Assembly (NCBI RefSeq): GCF_004193775.1
Contig: NC_041002.1
Location: 10,080,485 to 10,144,484, forward strand
Reading direction: 5' to 3'
Source of the DNA: Glycine soja
Lineage: Eukaryota > Streptophyta > Magnoliopsida > Fabales > Fabaceae
Length of the DNA: 64,000 nucleotides
Positions 1 through 9,821 of the stretch are shown here, piece by piece; position 1 is the stretch's first letter, and each line of letters opens with the position of its first letter. Under the pieces are notes generated by a model that was not told the origin of the DNA, searched no databases, and saw nothing but the letters and a program-made list of their open reading frames with translations. A program made the position numbers and the translations under genes.

Positions 1-396
1 AGAACTCTTTTGGAATGTCAAGTCAAGAAAGTATATATTTTACTTCCGGAAAGGTTGTTCCGGAAGTTAAGAAATGTACTTCCAGAATTGTAAAATAAAA
101 TAGTGTATTCTAGAAAGGTCTTTCTTGAATAGGGTTAAGTTTTATACCTTGCTTTCCTTTTTGAATTCGTTTGCACTTTTTTTATGTGAAACAGTCGACG
201 GATGGTGGTCGATGGTTGCAGTAGGGGTGTTTGGTTCGACAGTGGTATTGGGTGGAGGTGGGACTTGCTTGGGAGAGGCAGGGGGTATTTGTGTCTGTTA
301 AGGTCTTTTTAGGAGGTGCAAGAAGCAATTGTCTATCTGTAATTCTTATTTTGGGTTGGCTCTCTAAGTCGTAGACCACTCATTAATTCAACAATA
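1..396. other. Sequence left of the MULE, no gene recognised
   Basis: I see no supported gene here. The first 120 bases repeat a TTCCGGAA-like palindrome (near 45-70 and again, degenerate, near 90). Positions 182-379 are open on the minus strand for 65 codons, but the translation is proline- and threonine-rich and unlike any family I know. It may be the tail of another transposon gene. The MULE terminus begins at about 397. Confidence 0.5.
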
Positions 397-440
397 GGTG
401 CACCCAACAATTCAAGGAACTATCAAAAATACCCTTCATT
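397..440 (+). repeat. Left terminal inverted repeat of the MULE
   Basis: GGTGCACCCAACAATTC followed by AT-rich bases and AAAAATACCCTTC. It pairs with the reverse complement of about 9776-9821, where the shared blocks are GGTGCACCCA(G/A)CAA and AAAAAT(A/G)CCCTT. The match is imperfect, as in old MULEs. Confidence 0.55.
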
Positions 441-784
441 TAAAAAATAAAAGTTAATATATTTTAAAAAAAAACTTTTCTTCTTCTGCCCTTTCTTCTT
501 CGCCCGTGCACCCAGCAAGCTTTTCTTCCTCCCCCTTTCTTCTTCGTCTTCTTCCGTTCTTCCTTCACGCACGTTTCAAATTTGGTAGCACGTTCCATTT
601 GGTAGCACATTTCTTCGTCATTTGGTAGCACGTTTTAAATTTGGTTCCCTTCTTCTCTTCCACAGGCTTTCGTTACCTTCTTCTTCCGCCATCGAGGTTA
701 GTGTTCTAACCTCCTATCTGTTTGAATCGCGTAAATGGCTTTAGGATAGACGACATTGTTGTTGTTTGGTGCTGGAGGTTGAAG

Positions 785-1100
785 ATGAAGTTCTTCCGCG
801 AGAAGAACCTTCTTCTGCGCGTGTGAAAGTGGACGAAAATGTAGCCTACAGAAGAAGGTGTTCTTCCGCGGGTTCCAGCGGAAGAAGGTTCTTCCGCTTG
901 ATCCAGCGGAAGAACCTTCTTCACCTTCTTCCGCTGGAACCCGTGGAAGAACCTTTCACTTTTCTTTCACAGGAGCTCGCGGAAGAACACCTTATTCCGC
1001 AGGCTACATTTTCTGCTCGCGGAAGAACCTGCGGAACCTTCTTCCGCAGGCTTTCAATCCTTCTCGCGGAAGAACCTGCCAAACTTCTTCCGCAGGCTAC
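785..1100. repeat. Left subterminal TTCTTCCGC array
   Basis: About a dozen copies of TTCTTCCGC or its complement GCGGAAGAA occur here in both orientations, often back to back as GCGGAAGAAGGTTCTTCCGC. Several frames are open across it only because the repeat lacks stops; they are not genes. The same motif recurs at the right end of the element. Confidence 0.7.
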
Positions 1101-3136
1101 ATTTTGCTGTATATTAGTTTTTTTTCTTGAAAATTATGTCTGAACCACCAATTTATTGATATTATTAGTTAGTTTTTTTTATTTATTAGCTGTTACAAAG
1201 TGTATATGGTATTTAAGTTACACAAACTCCCTAATTTTGTGTTTTTTAGTTGCTATTAAAAATTGTATTTAGGATGTAAATTGAAATTATATTTGGTGTG
1301 ATTGATTTATGCATTAGGATGTCTAAATTGAATTGTTATTTGCTTTCATTTGGTTAGGATGTCTAAATGACTGTATACACTGCATAAATTATGTGAATTG
1401 TTATGTGGAACACAACATGAAAGAGCAAAATTAAATTGGTTATCCAATTCCTTTTCACAGGAAATATGACACTATCGTGAGGAACCTCAGCTACAATTTA
1501 AAAGAACATGTTGTGCTATGCCTGTTACGGGACAGAGATCGAGCATGAGATGAGTCTAGCCAGTAGCATCATGTGTTAGTAGAAGATAATATTGTAAAAT
1601 ACAACATAAATAGCTAGTTAAGAAATTGAACACGAAATCTTGGAGCACCTTGATCCCTCTAATTTGACGTGTTGAGAATTTTGAATACAAAATGATGCAC
1701 TTGGTGATTACAAATCCAAGCACCCACATTTGTATTAGTTACACATATTTGTATTAGTTACAAATCCAAGCCATTCCAAACCAAATGCACTCTAAATGGT
1801 ATGAAAAAGTTTAGTAGGAATTTCTTTACAAAGCATATACCTTGACATAATTAGCTTAATTAAAATTTAAAAAATAAAAATAAGGCTAGAAATTGGCAGG
1901 AATTATGGGTAATTAGTATTACTAATACTCAATACAAACCAAATATCCTTATTTGCTGATAAATGGTTTGGGAAGTATTTTGGACAACACCAAGATGATA
2001 AGGATATATTTGCTGATAAAGCCTAGCTGTCTATTTCTGACCATTAAATCCCTTCCTTGACAAGGATGAAAAGCTCTTATTGAAAGAATAATAGACAATT
2101 AGGACAAATTAAATGACACATGTGAGCTATGTATCTAGCCCTTCCTAGTAAGAACAAATGCTTTGTTCAGGTGCTTACTCTTTTCTCCATACCTTACCAT
2201 ATGAACTAGAATATTGTAATAGTTCACTTTCATTGTAACTAAGATTCAGTTATTATTTGATGTGTTGAGAATTTTGAATACAAAATGATGCAGTTGGTGA
2301 TTACAAATCCAAGCACCCACATGGATCCCCAAGCCTTGTGCCCTTTTTGAATATTTTACCAAACTCTCTATTTTTATAAATTCTCAATTCACAATCAATC
2401 AAAGTGTTTGACTACACATGAATCTAATTCAAAAAATCCACCCCTAAGTAATTTGAGTTTCACAACTCATGGCGTCCAATCCAAGTTAGTCCTTTTGGTG
2501 GACACGAGCCCACTAAATCGTAGCCACAAAAGAGAACAATTTGATGTTGGTGTAAACCTACCTGACATGAATAAGATCAAGTGCCTCATCATTCTCTGAG
2601 GTCACTATTCATATTCTTTTGTTCTTGGACAAGCATGTTACCATACTCCAAGAGCTTGGTCGAAGTCATCTTCGGTTGGTCAAAGGTTGGAGGTCCAATG
2701 AAGTCATCACCAAGTTCACAAGCTTCTTCCCAATGAAGTCAACACCAACAACAGAAATCCACTTCCTCACCTCATCATCATATACTCTAGCCTTGAGTGC
2801 ACCAAAGAAATCTGCAATCATAAATTGCATACCATTAGTCTTATTGTAATGTAAGGACATCTAAGAGCTAAATGAGACCTAGAGAAAAGTGTTATTTAGT
2901 TGCTATTAAAAATTGCATTTATATGTAAATTGAATTATATTTGGTGTGATTTATATATGCATTTGTTATATATGCATTTGTATGTCAATTATTTAGATAA
3001 ATTATGTTGAACTAAATATATAATCTGTGGATTTGGATAAATTATGTGGATTAGTTAGGATTCGAAAGCTTTGTTACAAATTATTTGAATGTTTAATTTG
3101 ACGAATAAAAGTAAATGTTCTTCATGATTTCAGATC
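1101..3136. other. MULE interior without a recognised gene, two pairs of direct repeats
   Basis: AT-rich DNA. Two pairs of dispersed direct repeats are visible. A ~65-bp segment at 1664-1730 recurs at 2260-2322 with few differences. A ~75-bp segment at 1246-1320 recurs at 2892-2962. The pairs are nested, so 1320-2890 may be an insertion or a duplicated block. A minus-strand open stretch at 2666-2860 (64 codons) looks protein-like but I cannot assign it. Nothing else is supported. Confidence 0.5.
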
Positions 3137-5178
3137 ATGGTTAGAACACGAGGTCTACATCGTGTGTTAGGCACAGGTAGAGGCAGAGACATTAGTGAGG
3201 ATGTGCCAGAGGCTGATGTTCCTCGGCGTCGTAGGCCCACTGCCTCAGCACGTAGGCAACGGGTTACCCAGAGAGTCGAAGATGTTCCTGAGTTGCCTGA
3301 GGATGTGCCTCATGTGTCTAATGGTAGCCCAGAGATGACAGGCGTTGCCGATGGTGTTGAGACAGATCGAGTGGCTAGTGATGGGAGCTTGGGGGCACCT
3401 GCTGATGATGAGGGGTTCCCCAGTGGGCCACACGATCCATCTGTTTTGATAGGATTTGCTTATCATGTGGCACACAACATATGGAGTGGACATGTACGTA
3501 CTTTTTTTATTCCAGTAATTAGAAAGTAGTTTCTTTTATTTTGAAATACACAAATTTATAAACTGTTATTCAATTTAGGAGTGACCCGATCTGAAGTTGG
3601 TCTCCCATGGTAGGAAAGTAGATAAATTTGGGAGATCGGCTGCTGAGATCGAAGGTATGATTGCGGCCACTGGATTGGATCCACCGACCAGGTGTTCTAT
3701 AATCACCACCGATCCTGGACTCATATTCGACTTTGTTGAGTGGTGGCATAGGGAGACGAGCAGCTTCCACCTCCCAGTAGGGGAGGTGACGATCACTCTA
3801 GACGACGTTTCGTCACTCCTGCACATTCCGATTACTGGCGCGCTGCATTCATTCGAGCCACTGGTTACATCTGACGCAGTGGCCTTGTTGACGGAGCTAC
3901 TTGAGGTCACCCCAGATGAGGCTACAGCTGAGACACGTCAGGTAGGTGGGCCTCATGTTCGGTTGTCCTGGCTTCGGGACATGTACCAGAGTAGGTGCCG
4001 AGCCAGGCAGTGGGTTGCTGCAGCTCGGACATACCTCCTTCATTTGGTTGGTTGCACTCTTTTCGCTAACAAGAGTGCAACCCATGTCCATGTTGTGCAC
4101 CTGCAGGCATTCAGGGACCTAGGTCAGGCAGGGGAATTCTCTTGGGGAGCGGCCGCTTTGGTCCACTTGTACAATCAGCTTAACGAGGCGTCGCAGGCCC
4201 CTACACGGCAGATGGCCGGTTACATTTCACTACTTCAGGTGAGTATCGCTGCTTGTAATTTAAATTAAAGTAAAATTCAATCCATGTTTGTTTGTTGATG
4301 TTGACTTTGTGTTTGTAGTGCTGGATTTACGAGCACTTTCCATCGATCCATAGGTGTGTCGTTGACGATGGTTATGCTGAGGCTAGCCCACGTGCCTGTA
4401 GGTGGCTTACGGGTAAGGCCCAGATGACCGGGATTAAGGGAGCCCCTTACAGAGCACGTATTGATTCCCTGACAGTGACCGATGTCTGTTGGATGCCGTA
4501 TGCTGAGCATCGGGGAGTTCGAGGCTATGACTTGATCTCCTCGTACACGGGGCAAGTCAGATGGGGTCAGATCATTGTCTACATTCGACCAGAGAGGGTG
4601 GTTCGGCAGATGGGGTACATTCAGACCGTTCCTCTGCCACCGGTTCGTGATTCGTTGACAGGTACTGATATAGACGACCGGTGGGTACACTTTTCAGATC
4701 ATGTGGTGCCTACAGGGAAGCTCTATGTAGTTCCTGGGCAAGTGGCCCCAGACTACATGGAGTGGTTTTTTCAGATTTCGCACCCTTTTCTGACGCCGAC
4801 GGAGGACACTGTTGAGCCGAGACCTGCGCCTCCCCCTCCCACTCATGATGATGACTTCGTCGAGCCACCTGTCGTCGAGGTTTCAGTCACGTCGGATCTC
4901 CCTACGCATTCAGTGGTAAGCATAATTTGTGTAGTTTTTGTTAACTTAATTATTTTTTATAAATTCATACTGACTTGTTATTTTCACTGAGACAGGTTGA
5001 TTGCACAACATGTGTAAGGATTGGAAGGATTGCTGAGCATTTGGAGCGCGTCATCAACCTCAGGATGGTGACTGAAGGGACTGACTCATATGATATCATG
5101 GATCCTTGTCTGAGGATAGCTAGAGATGACGACCCAGATGACAGTCTTAGGCCGCGACAGAGACCCCGCATAGATTAG
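3137..5178 (+). pseudogene. Plant mobile domain (PMD/MAIN-like) gene with an in-frame TGA
   Basis: PMD proteins are transposon-associated plant proteins, some of them domesticated (MAIN and MAIL1 of Arabidopsis). Proposed exons are 3137-3493, 3579-4238, 4319-4915 and 4996-5178, all with GT/AG borders and all joining in phase 0, for 598 residues. Exon 1 encodes an acidic, arginine-bearing N terminus starting MVRTRG. Exon 2 carries the PMD core: SHGRK, a WWHRETSSFHLPVGE motif, then TLDDVSSLLHIPI and LVGCTLFANKSATHVHV. Exon 3 begins CWIYEHFPSIH and contains YIRPERVVRQMGY and WFFQISHPF. The second codon of exon 2 is TGA (3582-3584), which would end translation at residue 121. The rest is open to the TAG at 5176-5178, so the lesion is probably recent. 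Another acceptor or readthrough could rescue it, but I see no good alternative acceptor. It lies inside the MULE, upstream of a minisatellite. Confidence 0.8.
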
Positions 5179-5329
5179 GATTTATCTTTTTTATTGTATT
5201 TGTTTATGTATTTAAATTTTAGTATTTCTTTTTGTATTTGTTAAAACACATTGGCTTAGATAATGTATCTATTTCTTTATGTATTTAAATTATCTTTTTA
5301 CTTAAATTGTTAATTTTAGTATTTGTTTA

Positions 5330-6945
5330 TGTATGTGATAAATATAAGTTAGAAATTTTAAAAAATAAGTTACAAATTTTAATTGATTGAAATGAATAAG
5401 TTAGAAATTTTAATTAAATTTAATTGATTGGACAAAATAAGTTAGAAATTTTAAAAAATAAGTTACAAATTAATTGATTGAAACAAATAAGTTAGAAATT
5501 TTAATTAAATGTAGTTGATTGGACAAAATAAGTTAGAAATTTTAATTTATACTAAAAATTATTATATAATTTAAACAACAATAAGTTAGAAATTTCAAAA
5601 AATAAGTTACAAATTTTAAAAAAATAAGTTAGAAATTTAAAAAAATAAGTTAGAAATTTCAAAAAAATAAGTTACAAATTTTTAAAAAATAAGTTACAAA
5701 TTTTAGTTGATTGAAACAAATAAGTTAGAAATTTTAATTAAATGTAATTGATTGGACAAAATAATTTAGAAATTTTAATTTATACTAAAAATTATTATAT
5801 AATTTAATCAAAAATAAGTTAGAAATTTCAAAAAATAAGTTACAAATTTTTAAAAAATAAGTTAGAAATTTTAAAAAATAAGTTAGACATTTGAAAAAAA
5901 TAAGTTAGTGATTGAAACAAATAAATTACAAATTTTTAAAAAATAAGTTACAAATTTTAATTGATTGAAAAAAATAAGTTAGAAATTTTAATTAAATGTA
6001 ATTGATTGGACTAAATAAGTTAGAAAATTTAATTTATACTAAAAATTATTATATAATTTAAACAACAATAAGTTAGAAATTTCAAAAAATAAGTTACAAA
6101 TTTAAAAAAAAATAAGTTAGACATTTTAAAACAATAAGTTAGAAATTTAAAAAAATAAGTTAGAAATTTCAAAAAATAATTTACAAATTTTTTAAAAATA
6201 ATTTACAAATTTTAGTTGATTGAAACAAATAAGTTATAAATTTTAATTAAATGTAATTGATTGGACAAAATAAGTTAGAAATTTTAATTTATACTAAAAA
6301 TTATTATATAATTTAAACAACAATAAGTTAGAAATTTCAAAAAATAAGTTATACATTTTAACAAAATAAGTTAGAAATTTCAAAAAACATTTACAAATTT
6401 TAAAAAAATAATTTACAAATTTTAGTTGATTGAAACAAATAAGTTAGAAATTTTAATTAAATGTAATTGATTGGACAAGATAAGTTACAAATTTTAATTT
6501 ATACTAAAAATTATTATATAATTTAAACAACAATAAGTTAGAAATTTCAAAAAAATAAGTTACAAATTTTAAAAAAATAAGTTAGAAATTTCAAAAAATA
6601 AGTTACAAATTTTTAAAAAATAATTTACAAATTTTAATTGATTGAAACAAATAAGTTAGAAATTTTAATTTATAATTTAAACAACAATAAGTTAGAAATT
6701 TCAAAAAATAAGTTACAAATTTTAAAAAAAATAAGTTAGAAATTTTAAAAAATAAGTTAGACATTTTAAAAAAAATAAGTTAGTGATTGAAAAAAATAAG
6801 TTACAAATTTCAAAAAAATAAGTTACAAATTTTAAAAAAATAAGTTACAAATTTCAAAAAATAAGTTACAAATTTTAAAAAAATAAGTTAGAAATTTTAA
6901 TTAAATGTAATTGATTGGACAAAATAAGTTAGAAATTTTAATTAC
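5330..6945. repeat. AT-rich minisatellite with higher-order units
   Basis: About 1.6 kb built from ~20-bp units AATAAGTTAGAAATTT and AATAAGTTACAAATTT, separated by short A or T runs. Longer units containing ATTGATTGGACAAAATAAG recur at about 5426, 5517, 5750, 6004, 6259, 6469 and 6913, giving spacings mostly of 210-255 bp. The array sits between the convergent PMD and PB1-like genes; 5179-5329 and 6946-7277 are plain AT-rich flanks. Confidence 0.9.
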
Positions 6946-7277
6946 TTTTGGTTTTGTTATTCCTTTTCGATTGCTTGATAAAAGTACTATTTGCACCTTT
7001 TTTTCTCTTTATAACTCCTTATAAAATTTTTTGATAAAAGTTGATAATAAAACTTTTATTTCTTTTTGATACATACTACACAGTACAAACGGGTCACAAA
7101 CATAACAAATTGACACACTAAGACATATTACATCGACTAGAACATCATGGACACAAATTTAATTTGTACCTAACATTTAACTAGCATTCAATCACGCAAG
7201 GACGTAACCACATCGTCCTCATTTTCCATAACCACTTTACTAAAGAGAGCCAAAATTTCTATTGGCACAAATTGTTT

Positions 7278-8015
7278 TCAGTAATTGGACTCTACCAGCA
7301 CCTTTAGCACGTCGTCGTCACATTTCAGCTCAATAATTTCAAATTCTAAAACTTTCTCAGAATACTCCAAATGACTAGGTTGTCGATAAAACAAACGCCT
7401 TACAACTTGGGATTCGTGAATCCCATGAGGAGGATTCCCTTTAGGTGCTACTTGCTTGATCAAATCCTTTAGTTGATCTATGCTACATCCTTTTGGAATA
7501 TCAAATTTTTTCGGATTTATTCCGGTGAACGCATAACCCACAAAGTTGTTTTGGCGTGGCATGTTCCACCTTCCGTTGTAATACAGAACCGCATCATGTG
7601 TAGGGATGCTGGGGTGTTCAAGTAAGTTTAAAATTGCATCTGCTGTTTTACCAACGGTACATAACAACTCAATCGGTCCAACAAATGAAAATTGATCATT
7701 ATACATTAACAAGGTGTTCACATCCATGTCATTTTTCAATTGCATACTTTCAAAGTGAATGTTGTTACCTGTATCTTCCACTGGTCGCCGGTAATGAATT
7801 TCATCCACAACTTGATTGTTGTTTAGCTGAAGGGTGTTGTGTATTCTACTTTTGAGAGTTGAAAAATCGCATAGGTTTGGTACTCGCATGGGCACTGGAC
7901 TAGAACTTTGAAAATAAACCCCACACTCGTTGTGAATGACGGTTCCATTTGGAAAAATGAATGTCAACCTCGAGTTCACGATCGTCTGGGACGAAGTCTC
8001 TCCTAAGAATGCCAT
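7278..8015 (-). CDS. Intronless two-domain PB1-like / MuDR N-terminal-type protein (245 aa)
   Basis: The reading frame is intact from ATG (8015) to a TGA after VESNY. The protein looks like the N-terminal region of MULE (MuDR-type) transposases, a PB1-like fold thought to mediate protein contacts, but without the zinc finger or catalytic domain. It appears to contain that module twice. Residues ~15-118 have the order FPNG, then IHYRRP (73-78), then a QLKNDMDV stretch (92-99). Residues ~143-240 repeat it: YYNGRW, then LFYRQP (208-213), then LKCDDDV (230-236). A TATA-like TATATAAATG lies ~75 bp upstream. It lies in the MULE, convergent with the PMD gene. Broken or partial relatives occur at 59148-59893, 60521-61012, 62801-63228 and 63919-64000. 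Function is unknown; a regulator of a full transposase, or simply a remnant, are both possible. Confidence 0.7.
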   Translation of the reverse strand: MAFLGETSSQTIVNSRLTFIFPNGTVIHNECGVYFQSSSPVPMRVPNLCDFSTLKSRIHNTLQLNNNQVVDEIHYRRPVEDTGNNIHFESMQLKNDMDVNTLLMYNDQFSFVGPIELLCTVGKTADAILNLLEHPSIPTHDAVLYYNGRWNMPRQNNFVGYAFTGINPKKFDIPKGCSIDQLKDLIKQVAPKGNPPHGIHESQVVRRLFYRQPSHLEYSEKVLEFEIIELKCDDDVLKVLVESNY

Positions 8016-8088
8016 TGTTTATCGAAAATTAATTTGACAAACTCTGAATACCAGTTGCTGTTGAGTACCATGGACATCCCCATCTGTC

Positions 8089-8103
8089 ATTTATATAGAT
8101 GGC
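8089..8103 (-). promoter_or_regulatory. TATA-like box of the PB1-like gene
   Basis: On the minus strand the sequence reads CTATATAAATG about 75-85 bases before the ATG at 8015. Similar TATA motifs precede the related genes near 59970, 61055 and 63810. Confidence 0.5.
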
Positions 8104-8312
8104 CCAGCCAGGCACATGGCTTCACTTTTACCAGACCCGTGACTATTTTAGATTTTGAAGCGTAAAACTAAAGCAACCTCCTGTCACGTCGTTCACTGTC
8201 GGGTCACATCAGTCATTGTCGTTTGACGTCATTAACTATTGTGTAACGTGAAACCCAGTTCACAGAACTGCTTATTTCATCAAACCTTGCGTGGAAGAGT
8301 CAGCAGAAGGAA

Positions 8313-9118
8313 GGCCCAAAACTCAAAAAAGTTGGTTTCGGGCCATGTAAACTTGCCTAAGTACCCTTGTTCGAGGTTTTTTTAAAATTATCTGGGAAAA
8401 CCGTGAGACTCTCCAAAGGTGGCCTGTCTCATGTTTGCACGTCAACGAATCCAAAAAAAAATAATAGGAGACACCAGTTCATTCGAACAGGGCCTGCAAC
8501 GGAAGGCTCAAAACTCAAAAAAGTTGGTTTCGGGCCATGTAAACTTGCCTAAGTGCCCCTGTTCGGGGTTTTTTTTAAATTATCTGGGAAAGTCGTGAGA
8601 CTCTCCAAAGGTGACCTGTCTCATGTTTGCACGTCAACGAATCCAAAAAAAATAATAGGAGACACCGGTTCATTCGAACATAGCCTGCAACAGAAGGCCC
8701 AAAACTCAAAAAAGTTGGTTTTGGGTCATGTAAACTTGCCTAAGTACCCCAGTTCGAGGTTTTTTTTAAATTATCTGGGAAAGCCGTGAGACTCTCCAAA
8801 GGTGGCCTATCTCATGTTTCCATGTCAACGAATCCAAAAAAAAATAACAGCAGAGACCGGTTCATTCGAACAGGGCCTGCAACGGAAGACCCAAAACTCA
8901 AAAAAGTTGGTTTCGGGTCATGTAAACTTGCCTAAGTACCCCAGTTCGGGGTTTTTTTTTAAATTATCTGGGAAAGCCGTGAGACTCTCCAAAGATGGCC
9001 TATCTTATGTTTGCACGTCAACGAATCCAAAAAAAATAACAACAGAAACCGGTTCATTCGAATAGGGCCTGCAACGGAAGGCCAAAAACTCAAAAAGTTG
9101 GTTTCGGACCAACATTTC
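8313..9118. repeat. Tandem array of a ~192-bp unit (about 4.2 copies)
   Basis: Unit starts (GGCCC/GGCTC AAAACTCAAAAAAG) lie at about 8313, 8505, 8696, 8888 and 9080, a spacing of 191-192 bp. The last unit breaks off at about 9105. Units differ by only a few bases, which implies recent amplification or gene conversion. Open frames across the array are by-products of the repeat. It lies just upstream of the PB1-like gene and next to the captured fragment. Confidence 0.9.
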
Positions 9119-9189
9119 CTCTTTAGGGACGACACGTGGCCTGCTACTCTGGCCCTTATCTGGCATGTCCATCCTTCTTGGCGTGGCAT

Positions 9190-9339
9190 TTAATTCATCG
9201 TCAGAAAAAACTGAAGGACACCTCGCTTGTTTCTCTTGCGGCCGCCACCGGTCTTGTCATCGTCAAAGGCGCCCTTGCGCTTGGCAGCAGAACCTTTTCC
9301 GGCGACCTCTTTGCCTTTTCCTTTGGCCTTGTTCGTCAT
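9190..9339 (-). pseudogene. Captured 5' exon resembling SPT5-like/KTF1
   Basis: A 49-codon frame starts at ATG 9339 and stops at TAA 9190. It begins MTNKAKGKGKEVAGKG, continues with a basic and acidic stretch (KRKGAFDDDKTGGGRKRNKR) and ends GVLQFF followed by four unrelated residues. A lysine/glycine start, a DDDK and RKRNK block and then VLQFF fits my memory of the N terminus of plant KTF1/SPT5L, a factor in RNA-directed DNA methylation. In the host gene an acidic stretch should follow; here homology seems to stop at LQFF. The upstream 9340-9470 looks like a transcribed leader (CT-rich, pyrimidine runs). This is the pattern of a Pack-MULE capture of a promoter-proximal exon. The identification rests on memory of the family and needs a search. 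Confidence 0.4.
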
Positions 9340-9602
9340 TTCTACAAAGAATGCAATGAGACCAACGCCAATTGCATGGTCAGAGTTAGAGAAATGGAGA
9401 GAGGAAGAAGTGTGTGACTGGAGTGTGTGTAACTGTGAAGAACGAGGAGTCCAAAATTAATTTTACTGTAAAAAATTTGAGGAAAAATGTGACTGACACA
9501 TATCATGCGGTGCGTAGAAGAATCGGCCATTGGTCAACTTCTGAGAGGAAAAATCATTTAACTAATACAAAATAATCTTAAAATTAACAAAATAATTTAA
9601 CT

Positions 9603-9746
9603 AATTAACCCACGGAAGAACCTTCTTCCGTTGACTCTCGCGGAAGAAATTCTTCTGCGGAATTCCACGGAAGAAGGTTCTTCCGTAGTTCTTCTTCAGT
9701 TGACACTCGTGGAAGAATTCTTCCGCGGGACTCCATGGAAGAAGTT
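9603..9746. repeat. Right subterminal TTCTTCCGC array
   Basis: About eight copies of GGAAGAA / TTCTTCCG in both orientations, including the back-to-back form GGAAGAATTCTTCCGCGG. It mirrors the array at 785-1100. Confidence 0.7.
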
Positions 9747-9775
9747 TGACAAAAACGCTCAAGGGCATTTTTGGG

Positions 9776-9821
9776 ATTTTGAAAATTTGCTGGGTGCACC
9801 AACAATTCTGCTGGGTGCCCC
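9776..9821 (-). repeat. Right terminal inverted repeat of the MULE, motif present twice
   Basis: Read on the minus strand it starts GGGGCACCCAGCAGAATTG and 25 bases later repeats as GGTGCACCCAGCAAATTTT, ending near AAAAATGCCCTT just inside. The doubled terminal motif leaves some doubt about the true end. Confidence 0.5.

Larger units (their letters stand above)
397..9821. mobile_element. Non-autonomous Mutator-like element carrying PMD, PB1-like and captured sequences
   Basis: The left end begins GGTGCACCCAACAATTC and continues to AAAAATACCCTT. The reverse complement of the right end begins GGGGCACCCAGCAGAATT, and a second copy of the terminal motif, about 25 bp further in, runs to AAAAATGCCCTT. 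Arrays of TTCTTCCGC/GCGGAAGAA lie just inside both ends (785-1100 and 9603-9746), as expected for subterminal transposase-binding repeats. Inside are a PMD gene on the plus strand, a PB1-like gene on the minus strand and two tandem arrays. I see no catalytic mudrA-type transposase, so the element would need one in trans. The 9 bases flanking the two ends (388-396 and 9822-9830) do not match, so either the ends are placed slightly wrong or the target duplication has decayed. Assignment to the Mutator superfamily is inferred from content and terminus style. Confidence 0.6.

Noticed and set aside
766..1143. Two open frames (125 and 90 codons) across the left subterminal array
   Set aside because: The frames are open because the TTCTTCCGC motif has no stops; the translation is repetitive and overlaps in several frames.
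5330..6945. CRISPR-like array of short repeats
   Set aside because: The genome is a plant; units are AT-rich, directly abutting and lack unique spacers.
8367..9193. Several open frames of 60-87 codons in the 192-bp array
   Set aside because: They repeat with the array unit and have no start context or family features.
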